This document shows, one piece after another, positions 57,048 through 64,000 of a DNA stretch of 64,000 nucleotides. The stretch's first letter is position 1. Each line of letters opens with the position of its first letter. The translations under genes and the position numbers were made by a program. Origin of the DNA: Streptomyces sp. NBC_01210 (GTDB taxonomy: Bacteria; Actinomycetota; Actinomycetes; Streptomycetales; Streptomycetaceae); the NCBI RefSeq assembly GCF_036010325.1, contig NZ_CP108549.1:806001-870000 (forward strand). The letters are read 5' to 3'. The notes beneath the pieces are model-generated. The model was not told where the DNA came from. It worked only from the letters and a program-made list of their open reading frames with translations, and ran no database searches.

Positions 57048-58265
57048 TTATGAACCGCTGGACGCACCCTGCCCGAGGCGCAGACCGGATCCCCTCACGC
57101 GGGCCTTGATGCCATCGCGCTCCACGGTGATGTTCTGCAGCCGCAACTCCTTCAGCGAGTCCGGCAGTTCGAACGAGAGGGAGAGCCGCTCCGAGAGCTC
57201 CGGGGGCTTGAGGGCGAGCAGCGCCTCGACCAGTCCGGGGTCGATGCCCGCCTTCCGCAGCAGCTGCGGATGGTCGAGGACGACATCGACGAGATTGACC
57301 TTCATCAGACGCTCGATGAACTTCGGCGCGTTGGTGAGGCGGTGGAGCTCCTCCTCGCTCCGCAGCGCCTGGCGGATCTGCTTCTTGGACACTCCGAGCC
57401 GGTCGACCACCGCGGGCACTGTCAGCAGCGCCTTCACGCGGGCTCCTTCGCGGCTGATCCGCTCGGCCGCCTCACGGTGCAGCCGTAGGCCGGAGTGGAC
57501 CGGGTCCTTGCCCGGCCGGTAGGTGGCCACAGCGGGAATGTCGAGCTGCATGCCGTCGAGAGTGGTGGTGAGAGCCCGTTCATTGTCGCGCTGGATGCGG
57601 GCGTATGCCTGTACCCGCAGATCCTGCCCGGCGACAGCGAGTTCACCGTTCACGCGCACTCCGTCGGCGCCACTGCCGGTGAAGCGGAGCTGCGAGGCAC
57701 CCAGTTCGCGGTTGAGGTCGTCGAAGGAGAGCAGCACCTCACCGTCCAGTCTGCCGATGACGGCGCCCTTGATCGAGGTCGGCGCGTCGCCGACGATGCG
57801 TACGTCCTTGGCGGTGGCCCGCACTTCGGCCAGTGAGACCCGATCGGCGGAGACGTCGGGGACGGTGACGTCGACCTGGTCGATCCGCTTGTCGAGAAGC
57901 TGGGTGAGGAACGGGAAGCCGTGGATGTCGACGTCCGGCCTGGTGGCAAGCCCGAGCGACTTCTGGAGCTTGTCCGCCGCCTTGCTCTGGGCGTACACCT
58001 CGGCGAGACGGTCGGCGAGCAGCAGACAAACGGTGCATATGAGGACGGCGGCGGCCAGCTTCACCACCGCGGGCAGAGCCGAGAGCCGGCTCTTGCCACG
58101 ATGGTTGGGCGGCGTCCAGTCGTCGTCGTCCGGGTCCGGGGTGAGCCCGAGTTCGAGAGGGTCGAGCGGGTCGTAGACGCTGAAGTCAGTTTCCGGATCT
58201 GACAGTTGAGCGAGTTCCTCGTACGGATTTCGTGAATGCGCTGCTATGCGTGTGGGGGGTCGCAT
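57048..58265 (-). CDS. LmeA-like (DUF2993) membrane-anchored lipid-binding protein
   Basis: A 405-residue protein with an acidic N-terminal part, one membrane helix (about 70-88, AVVKLAAAVLICTVCLLLAD), then an extracellular DUF2993 domain. Hallmarks are DVDIHGFPFLTQLLDKRID and VDVTVPDVSADRVSL. In mycobacteria LmeA binds phospholipid and takes part in envelope glycolipid synthesis. The role here is inferred. A TTGACA occurs 65 bases upstream on the minus strand but lacks a clear -10 partner. Confidence 0.85.
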   Translation of the reverse strand: MRPPTRIAAHSRNPYEELAQLSDPETDFSVYDPLDPLELGLTPDPDDDDWTPPNHRGKSRLSALPAVVKLAAAVLICTVCLLLADRLAEVYAQSKAADKLQKSLGLATRPDVDIHGFPFLTQLLDKRIDQVDVTVPDVSADRVSLAEVRATAKDVRIVGDAPTSIKGAVIGRLDGEVLLSFDDLNRELGASQLRFTGSGADGVRVNGELAVAGQDLRVQAYARIQRDNERALTTTLDGMQLDIPAVATYRPGKDPVHSGLRLHREAAERISREGARVKALLTVPAVVDRLGVSKKQIRQALRSEEELHRLTNAPKFIERLMKVNLVDVVLDHPQLLRKAGIDPGLVEALLALKPPELSERLSLSFELPDSLKELRLQNITVERDGIKARVRGSGLRLGQGASSGS

Positions 58266-58555
58266 CGCCTCATCCCACCACGCGGGCCACCCTCGAACGC
58301 AAGTCGCACCGGGCGTACGTAACGGTTTGTGTCAAAGATCCGTCGACTCTGCGGCGGCCAACGCCGCGCGCACGGTCGACGGCGTGACAGACCTCACCGA
58401 AGAGCCGGCTGTCCGCGGAGGGACGTCCGCGCTCGCGGCCCGCCCGGACCCGCTCGAGCGCCCGGGCGTGGGGGCGCTCGGCGAGCCGACGGAAGGAGTG
58501 GTCCTTGGTGCGGACGTACGGGTGGACGGCCGGCGCTGACGCGCCGATGGTGCGG

Positions 58556-59251
58556 TCAGCCCAGCGTCTTGAGGATCTCGGCGGCGAGCGGGGCGGCGGA
58601 GGCCGGGTTCTGGCCGGTGAACAGGTTGCGGTCCACGGCCAGGTTCGGGGCCCACGGCTCGCCCTCCTGGAAGTCCACGCCGATCTGGACCAGGCGGTCC
58701 TGCAGCAGCCACTTCGCCTTGTCCGCGAGGCCCGCCTGGGTCTCCTCCGCGTTGGTGAAACCGGTCAGCCGGTAGCCGGCGAACGGTGAGCTGCCGTCCT
58801 CGCGCTTCGCGGCGAGCAACGCGGCCGGGGCGTGGCAGACCACACCGAGGGGCTTGCCGGAGTCCAGGGCGGCGGTGAGGAGCTCGCCGGAGTCGGCGTT
58901 GACTGCCAGGTCCTCCATCGGGCCGTGGCCGCCGGGGTAGAAGACCACGGCGTAGTCGGCCAGGTCGACGTCCTCCAGTTTGAGCGGCTGCCGCAGAGCG
59001 GTGATCGACGCGAGGTCGGCGACGATCGCGTCGGCGTTCTCCTGGCCGCCGTTCACCTCGGGCGCGAGGCTCGCCTTGTCCACGGTGGGTACGACGCCGC
59101 CCGGCGTGGCGACGACGACCTCGTGACCCGCCCCGGTGAAGAGCTTGTACGGGGCCACGGCCTCCTCCGCCCAGAAGCCGGTCGGGTGCCGGGTGCCGTC
59201 GGCCAGCGTCCAGTAGTCCACGCCGGTGATCACAAACAGGATCTTCGCCAT
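58556..59251 (-). CDS. DJ-1/PfpI-family protein (Hsp31-like)
   Basis: A 231-residue protein with VFYPGGHGPMEDL and the nucleophile-elbow cysteine in GVVCHAPAALL. Family members act as glyoxalases, deglycases or chaperones against aldehyde stress. GGAGAG lies 8 bases before the ATG at 59251; a longer frame from 59800 lies on the LysR gene and is rejected. It is divergent from the LysR-type regulator at 59361, its likely controller. Confidence 0.88.
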   Translation of the reverse strand: MAKILFVITGVDYWTLADGTRHPTGFWAEEAVAPYKLFTGAGHEVVVATPGGVVPTVDKASLAPEVNGGQENADAIVADLASITALRQPLKLEDVDLADYAVVFYPGGHGPMEDLAVNADSGELLTAALDSGKPLGVVCHAPAALLAAKREDGSSPFAGYRLTGFTNAEETQAGLADKAKWLLQDRLVQIGVDFQEGEPWAPNLAVDRNLFTGQNPASAAPLAAEILKTLG

Positions 59252-59335
59252 CTCGCATCTCTCCATCCGCTGACGCCTGCCTTCTCCACGCAGCGCGTCA
59301 TCTCGCTGATGTCCTCGAACGTAGACCCCCCGATC

Positions 59336-59386
59336 ATTGGGATCCAATAGGCTTTCCGCCATGAGCCATAGGGAATCCAATGGATT
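59336..59386. promoter_or_regulatory. candidate LysR-type operator between the DJ-1 and LysR genes
   Basis: Two palindromes share ATCCAAT: ATTGG-GAT-CCAAT (59336-59348), and AATCCA-A-TGGATT (59374-59386) inside the LysR start region. The shared heptamers are 33 bases apart, about three helical turns. LysR-type regulators usually bind paired sites in the divergent gap. Confidence 0.45.
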
Positions 59387-60317
59387 GTCGGGAATACGGG
59401 AGCATGCCTCCGAGGGTCCGCTCGATCTGACACTGCTGCGGACCTTCCTCGCCGTACACCGGGCCGGCTCGTTCACCGCGGCCGCTCGTCTGCTCGGTCT
59501 GTCCCAGCCGACCGTCACCACCCAGATCCGCTCCCTGGAGGGGCAGCTGGGCCGTGAACTCTTCGAGCGGCTGCCGCGTGGAGTTGCCCCCACCCCGGTC
59601 GCCGACGACCTCGCAGCCCAGATCGCCGCCCCGCTGGACGCCCTCGCCGCCGTCGCCGACCGCGGTCGCATCGGAGAGGAGACCTCCGCCGGTCCGGTCC
59701 ATCTGGCCGGCCCCGCCGAGCTCCTCTGCGTACGCGCGCTGCCCGCTCTGGCGCCCTTGGTGGAGCAGGGTGTACGGCTTCGGGTCGGCACCGGTCTCAC
59801 CGACGAACTGCTCGACGGCCTGCGCGTCGGCCATTACGACCTGGTGCTCTCCACCATCCGCCCGCGCGGCCGCTCCCTCACCGCCGTACCGCTGATGGAC
59901 GAGGAGTTCGTCCTGGTCGCCTCACCGCAGTGGGCGGTGCGGATCGGCCCGGACAGGGTCGCGACGGAGGGCTCTGCCGCCCTGCGCGGCGTCCCTCTCG
60001 TGACATACGCCGAGGACCTGCCGATAGCCCGCCGCTACTGGCGCCATGTTTTCGGCACCCGCCTGACCGGGCAGGCCGCCGTGACGGTCCCTGATCTGCG
60101 CGGTGTGCTCTCGGCGGTCGCCGCCGGGGCCGGGATCACCGTGCTCCCCCGCTATCTCTGCGAGGGCGAGCTCGCCACCGGCACGCTGGTGTCGCTGCTG
60201 ACGCCCGACGACCCGCCGATCAACACCGGCTATCTGGTCCAGCGCCCCGGCATCCCGGACAACCCGCACCTTGCTCTGGTCCGCGACCGTCTGCTGCGAG
60301 AGGCCCGCACGTGGTGA
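59361..60317 (+). CDS. LysR-type transcriptional regulator
   Basis: A 318-residue regulator. The helix-turn-helix lies at about 25-85 (FLAVHRAGSFTAAARLLGLS, QPTVTTQIRSLEGQLG). A substrate-binding-like domain follows, ending with GITVLPRYLCEGEL. It is divergent from the DJ-1 gene, so it probably controls that gene and itself through the palindromes at 59336-59386. The inducer is unknown. Confidence 0.9.
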   Translation: MSHRESNGLSGIREHASEGPLDLTLLRTFLAVHRAGSFTAAARLLGLSQPTVTTQIRSLEGQLGRELFERLPRGVAPTPVADDLAAQIAAPLDALAAVADRGRIGEETSAGPVHLAGPAELLCVRALPALAPLVEQGVRLRVGTGLTDELLDGLRVGHYDLVLSTIRPRGRSLTAVPLMDEEFVLVASPQWAVRIGPDRVATEGSAALRGVPLVTYAEDLPIARRYWRHVFGTRLTGQAAVTVPDLRGVLSAVAAGAGITVLPRYLCEGELATGTLVSLLTPDDPPINTGYLVQRPGIPDNPHLALVRDRLLREARTW

Positions 60318-60350
60318 GGGGTCCGGCACCGCGCGCTCAGGCCAGTACGC

Positions 60351-60389
60351 GCAGCACGTACAGGCAGCACGTACGCGCAGCACGATCCG
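60351..60389. repeat. 13-base tandem repeat, three units
   Basis: Units starting at 60351, 60364 and 60377 share GCAGCACG and then TAC/ATC. The larger GTACGCGCAGCACG occurs exactly at 60345-60358 and 60371-60384. It may be a slippage product or a regulator site. Confidence 0.65.
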
Positions 60390-61060
60390 GCACGCACCCT
60401 CCCGACGAGAACCGGACACGGCGGCTCGTCGGGCGAACGGTGGCGATCCGCGCATATCGAAGCGCGGCACGAGCCGCCGTCGGCCGGTGCCGACGGCAAG
60501 GCAGCGATCGACCGGAGCGTTTCGCCGTCACGGAGCGGGATCGCACACGCGGAAGCCGTCCACCGGACGGTCCGGCGTCGCGTGAGTCATGTGTGCGGGA
60601 GCCACTGCTGCAAATGCGGCGCCGGGTGGAGCGGAGCGCACGGGGACGCACTGGGGTGGCGCAGCGCACCGCTTGACGCGCCCTTCGGCTCACTCCCTAT
60701 CTGAGCAGCGAAAAACGGCGGGGCGCATTCCGGTACGGGCACCACAAGCCCCTGGCGCGGCACTCCGTCACTCCTGACCCGGAAGTCAGCTGACTGCACT
60801 TCAGCAAACGGTGCCCGCCCTTCACTCCGTCACCCAAAGCGCACCCGCAGGCCCACCCGTACGACCCTGACGGACGCACCGCTTTGGATCACACTCGAAC
60901 CACGCCCATCCGTACCGCATTTGCGGCCGTTGGACGCGCGTAGAGCGGCCGAAAGGCGATCTTGCCCCAAGCCCATCCGGAGCCGAGGATTCCAACCGGC
61001 GCAGGTTGTCAGGGCCATGACGGTGACTCAGTGGTCATGGCCCCGGCCCGGCGTGTTGAC

Positions 61061-61083
61061 GGGCCCGCCCACCCAGCGGGCCC
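61061..61083 (+). promoter_or_regulatory. perfect hairpin in the protease leader
   Basis: GGGCCCGC (61061-61068) and GCGGGCCC (61076-61083) pair exactly around a 7-base loop, 24 bases before the GTG start. TTGAC directly precedes the left arm. It may be an operator or attenuator-like stem. Confidence 0.5.
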
Positions 61084-61107
61084 TGGATTCCCCCACCGGA
61101 GGATGTA

Positions 61108-62025
61108 GTGAACATCAAGCGCTTCTCCCCCCTCCGCGGCGTCGCGAGACGTGCGCGGCTGATCGCCGTCGCATCCAGTCTGCTCACCGTCTCCGCGCTT
61201 GCCGCCCCGACCGCCGTTGCCGAATCGGCCGACAGCGCACGGGCCACCACCGCCCAGCTCGCCCAGGCGAGCGACGCCGTGCTCCAGGCGGACGTACCCG
61301 GCACCGCCTGGTACACGGACAAGGCCACGGGCAGGCTCGTCGTCACGGCGGACAGCACCGTCTCCGCCGCCGAGATAGCCAAGATCAAGGAAGCTGCGGG
61401 CACACGTGCCGGGGCCCTTGAGATCGAGCGCACCACCGGCAGGTTCAACAAGCTGATCGCGGGCGGCCAGGCCATCTACACCGGCGGCGGACGCTGCTCG
61501 CTCGGCTTCAATGTCCGCAGCGGAAGCACGTACTATGCCCTCACCGCGGGCCACTGCACCAATATCGGCAGCACCTGGTACACCAACTCCGCCAACACCA
61601 CCGTGCTGGGTTCCACCGCCGGTTCCAGCTTCCCGACCAACGACTACGGCATCATCCGGCACTCCAGTGCGTCGGCCGCCGACGGCAGGGTCTATCTCTA
61701 CAACGGCACTTACCGTGACATCACGGCTGCCGGCAATGCCTCCGTCGGTCAGTCCGTACAGCGCAGCGGCAGCACCTCCGGCCTGCACAGCGGCACGGTC
61801 ACCGCTCTCAACGCGACCGTCAACTACGGCGGTGGAGACATCGTCTACGGGCTGATCCAGACCAATGTCTGCGCAGAGCCCGGCGACAGCGGCGGCCCGC
61901 TGTTCTCCGGCAGCACCGCTCTCGGCCTGACCTCGGGCGGCAGCGGCGACTGCTCCTCCGGCGGCACCACGTTCTTCCAGCCGGTCACCGAGCCGCTGAG
62001 CGCCTACGGAGTGAGCATTTTCTGA
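61108..62025 (+). CDS. streptogrisin A/B-type secreted serine protease
   Basis: A 305-residue preproprotein. A basic start plus hydrophobic stretch (about 1-38) is the signal peptide, and a propeptide runs to about residue 116. Mature enzyme begins near I117 (IAGGQAI) and is 189 residues. The catalytic triad is H149 (TAGHC), D179 (NDYGI) and S261 (GDSGGP); Cys130-150 and 255-282 can pair. Parts match streptogrisin A ([21 protein letters not shown]) and others streptogrisin B. The GTG at 61108 follows GGAGG. Confidence 0.93.
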   Translation: MNIKRFSPLRGVARRARLIAVASSLLTVSALAAPTAVAESADSARATTAQLAQASDAVLQADVPGTAWYTDKATGRLVVTADSTVSAAEIAKIKEAAGTRAGALEIERTTGRFNKLIAGGQAIYTGGGRCSLGFNVRSGSTYYALTAGHCTNIGSTWYTNSANTTVLGSTAGSSFPTNDYGIIRHSSASAADGRVYLYNGTYRDITAAGNASVGQSVQRSGSTSGLHSGTVTALNATVNYGGGDIVYGLIQTNVCAEPGDSGGPLFSGSTALGLTSGGSGDCSSGGTTFFQPVTEPLSAYGVSIF

Positions 62026-62045
62026 TGCGCTGACCTGAGCGCGAC

Positions 62046-62065
62046 GCGCAGGCCGACGCCTGCGC
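62046..62065 (+). terminator. terminator hairpin after the protease gene
   Basis: GCGCAGGC (62046-62053) pairs exactly with GCCTGCGC (62058-62065) around a 4-base loop, 20 bases after the stop. Confidence 0.7.
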
Positions 62066-62074
62066 AGCCCGGAA

Positions 62075-62119
62075 GGACCGCCCTGGACACCAGCGCCACT
62101 CCGGTGCCCGGGGCGGTCC
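62075..62119 (+). terminator. second hairpin after the protease gene
   Basis: GGACCGCCC (62075-62083) and GGGCGGTCC (62111-62119) are exact inverted arms around 27 bases. It lies 9 bases after the first hairpin, giving tandem terminators. Confidence 0.6.
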
Positions 62120-62220
62120 GTACGCGGACCCGGATGACCAGCAGGCCGGGAAAACCGAGGGACCGGCCCGTCGTGGTCACGGTTCCGGCGAGTCCGCCGC
62201 CGGCTGGTTAGGGTGAGGAC

Positions 62221-62808
62221 ATGGTCGCTTCTCACGTCCTCACCTGGGAAGTCACGGAGAGCCGGGGGTACGAGACCTCCTGGATCGAACTCCGCGGCAC
62301 GACCCTACGGGCCCATGGACGCGCGGTAGGGACCAGGCCGGATCCGTACTGGATCTCGTACGACCTCGAAACAGGGGACGACTACGTCACCCGTGAGCTG
62401 CGGGTGCACGCCGCGACCGCCACCGGTTCACACGAACTCCGTCTGCGGCACGACGATGACGGCCGGTGGACCGCCAACGGGAAGCACGCCCCCGACGTCG
62501 ACGGCGCGCTCGACTGCGACCTGAGCCTGAGCCCGCTCACCAACACCATGCCGGTACTCCGGCACGGACTCCACCTGGCGCCCGGCCGACAGGATTTCCT
62601 GATGGCCTGGGTCTCGGTGCCGGACCTGACGGTGCACGCGTCACAGCAGACCTACACCCACCTCGTGCGAACCGAACGGGGTGCGCTCGTCCGGTTCGCG
62701 TCTGGCGACTTCCGCAGCGATGTGGAGTTCGACGCGGAAGGGCTGGTCGTCGACTACCCGGGCCTGGCCCACCGGTTTTCAGCCGGCGCGGGCTGGCCGC
62801 AGCCGTAG
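62221..62808 (+). CDS. putative glycolipid-binding-family protein (PF06475-like)
   Basis: A 195-residue protein with a double-barrel beta pattern: GYETSWIELRGTTLRAHGRA, YWISYDLETGDDYVTRELRV, DGALDCDLSLSPLTNTMPVL and a C-terminal VVDYPGLAHRF. These match the family named putative glycolipid-binding; its function is not well known. It has no signal peptide. The binding site upstream is weak (TAGGGTGAGGACATG). Confidence 0.8.
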   Translation: MVASHVLTWEVTESRGYETSWIELRGTTLRAHGRAVGTRPDPYWISYDLETGDDYVTRELRVHAATATGSHELRLRHDDDGRWTANGKHAPDVDGALDCDLSLSPLTNTMPVLRHGLHLAPGRQDFLMAWVSVPDLTVHASQQTYTHLVRTERGALVRFASGDFRSDVEFDAEGLVVDYPGLAHRFSAGAGWPQP

Positions 62809-64000
62809 CGACCGGACGGTGACAGTACCCGGCAAGGTCAGGCCGCGTCCTGCAGCTTCTCGAAGAAGAACTCGTGCTTGAAAAACGAGGTGTCGTACTC
62901 GTGGCCGGGCTGGGGCGGTATCAGCTGGGACGCCTGGAGCCTGCCGCAGTGGAGCCGAGTGCCGCGACGGCCGATGTGGCCAGGCCTGCGCGCAGCAGCC
63001 CTCTTCGGGAGAGGTGCACTGCTCACACCGCCTTTCGGTGTTTTCGGATGGGTGGTCGGCGAAGGGAGTTGAGCGGGAGGAGTTCGGCGAGGGGAGTTCA
63101 CCGGGGGGGGTGACGGGTGGGTGGTGCGGGGCAGGGCCGGGGTCGGCGGGGATACGGTCGGTCAGGAAGCCGTAGGTGCGGGACAGTCCGGGGTCGTTCG
63201 AGCCCGTCGTACGCCACCACTGGTCGATGCCGTACCAGCCCGGCGCGGCGAGCGCGCCGGTGTGCCGCTGTGCGGAGAGGCCGGCGGCGAGGCAGGAGAA
63301 GCGCAGCCGGTCGGCGAGCGGCCAGCCGCCGAGCGTGGCGGCGACGAAGCTCGCACCGAAGACGTCTCCGGCGCCGGTCGCGTCCACGGCATCGATATCA
63401 AGAGCGGCCATGTCGTGGGCCGAGACCTCTGCGTGCTCGCCGGTCGTCTGGTCGACGGCGACGGCGCCCGCGCGACCACGTGTGATCACGGCGACGGGTG
63501 TCAGTTCGGCGAGCCTGGCAAGTGCGGCGGCCGGACTACCGGTGCCGGTGTAGCCCATCGCCTCGGCGTCGTTGGGCAGGAAGGCATGGCACAGCGAGAG
63601 CTGGTCGAGCACCTCGCCGGACCACTGCTCGGTGGGGTCCCAGCCGACGTCGGCGAAAATCAGGGTGCCGGCGGCCGCGGCTTTGCCCAGCCACTCCTGA
63701 TGCTCGGCACCGATGTGTACCAGCGCGGTACGGGCGGGCGGCGGATCGTGGAGCAACTCGTCCTGGGTGTGTACGGGTGCCTGGCCGCGGGTGATCAGCG
63801 CGCGGTCGTGGTCATGGGCGAGGGAGACCGTGACCGGGGTGTTCCAGCCCGCTGCCGTCCGGGAGAGGGACAGGTCGATGCCCTCCTGCCCGGTGAGGAT
63901 CTCCCGGCAGTGCGTGCCGTAGTGGTCGTCGCCGAAAACCGTGGCCAGTGAGGTGTCCAGACCGTACCGGGCCGCCGCCACGGCGAGGTTGGCGATTCCG
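62779..64000 (-). CDS. PfkB-family carbohydrate kinase (cut by window edge; abnormal C-terminus)
   Basis: The frame enters from the right edge (GIANLAVAAARYGLDTSLAT) and shows the PfkB end motif DAVDATGAGDVFGASF. GTGWPLAD-like sequence leads on to LSRTYGFLTDRIP, where kinases of this family end. The frame then runs on for about 130 atypical residues, to 62779, after a run of eight G (63103-63110). One extra base in that run would give VTPPR and a stop. The tail is therefore probably an artefact of a frameshift. The sugar substrate is unknown. Confidence 0.75.
   Translation of the reverse strand, partial: GIANLAVAAARYGLDTSLATVFGDDHYGTHCREILTGQEGIDLSLSRTAAGWNTPVTVSLAHDHDRALITRGQAPVHTQDELLHDPPPARTALVHIGAEHQEWLGKAAAAGTLIFADVGWDPTEQWSGEVLDQLSLCHAFLPNDAEAMGYTGTGSPAAALARLAELTPVAVITRGRAGAVAVDQTTGEHAEVSAHDMAALDIDAVDATGAGDVFGASFVAATLGGWPLADRLRFSCLAAGLSAQRHTGALAAPGWYGIDQWWRTTGSNDPGLSRTYGFLTDRIPADPGPAPHHPPVTPPGELPSPNSSRSTPFADHPSENTERRCEQCTSPEEGCCAQAWPHRPSRHSAPLRQAPGVPADTAPARPRVRHLVFQARVLLREAAGRGLTLPGTVTVRSLRLRPARAG
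62838..63026 (-). pseudogene. broken gene for a secreted protein with Tat/Sec-like signal
   Basis: From a GTG at 63026 the frame gives SSAPLPKR. Reading one base over gives RGLLRAGLATSAVAALGSTA, a clear twin-arginine/secretory-type signal. The original frame resumes at GHEYDTSFFKHEFFFEKLQD, then a stop. Two compensating frameshifts around the signal explain this; sequencing errors are also possible. The product is unknown and appears very short. Confidence 0.5.

Larger units (their letters stand above)
60318..61107. other. 790-base gap between the LysR and protease genes
   Basis: No supported gene: short frames are Arg-rich and lack binding sites. It holds a 13-base tandem repeat (60351-60389) and a perfect hairpin near the protease start (61061-61083). 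The promoter of the protease gene must lie in its last part. Confidence 0.55.

Overview
The window is a piece of a high-GC actinomycete chromosome, almost certainly Streptomyces. Third codon positions are strongly GC-biased and GTG starts and 4-base ATGA/GTGA overlaps are common. Characteristic content includes a DasR-type dre box before nagB, a streptogrisin protease, a DUF6629 membrane protein, a compact Mrp-type antiporter operon, and a Streptomyces-type contractile injection system. No rRNA, tRNA or CRISPR array was seen.

Layout. 1-4552: the start of an alpha/beta hydrolase (minus strand, cut by the edge), nagB behind a dre operator, a flavohaemoprotein and an APC-family permease. 5023-35998: one long plus-strand operon for an extracellular-type contractile injection system (eCIS). 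Its order is sheath, tube, zinc-ribbon hub chaperone-like protein, linker protein, tube terminator (DUF4255), AAA+ ATPase, small linker protein, a 2103-residue DUF4157 protein with a C-terminal His-Me-finger-like nuclease, three accessory/immunity-like genes, CIS_tube protein, LysM protein, gp27-like hub, gp5-like spike, PAAR-like tip, gp25-like wedge, two paralogous baseplate-J proteins, a tail protein with a beta-helix-like section, a DUF6519 protein and an amidase. A hairpin terminator follows. No obvious tail-fibre gene is present.

36111-43355: an ornithine cyclodeaminase-family gene, then a minus-strand signalling/defence-like block. This holds a 65-residue protein and a membrane-anchored NACHT NTPase that share a short motif, plus a P-loop NTPase overlapping a membrane-anchored substrate-binding-like sensor. 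43662-47413: a reduced Mrp/Mbh-like cation/proton antiporter operon with fused subunits. 47961-50116: an IS110-family element with a candidate bridge-RNA region, beside the truncated end of an MFS-transporter gene. 50117-51863: a DUF6629 protein, a VOC protein and a MerR-like remnant. 51864-57017: mutA-mutB-meaB, methylmalonyl-CoA mutase with its GTPase chaperone; a palindromic repeat forms the meaB 3' end. 57048-64000: an LmeA-like protein, a divergent DJ-1/LysR pair, a streptogrisin A/B-type protease, a glycolipid-binding-family protein, a broken secreted-protein gene and a PfkB kinase cut by the right edge.

The most notable parts are the eCIS with its apparently exchangeable, lower-GC nuclease/immunity module, and the NACHT/small-protein pair with a shared signalling-like motif. 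All functions are read from sequence and family knowledge; no searches were run.
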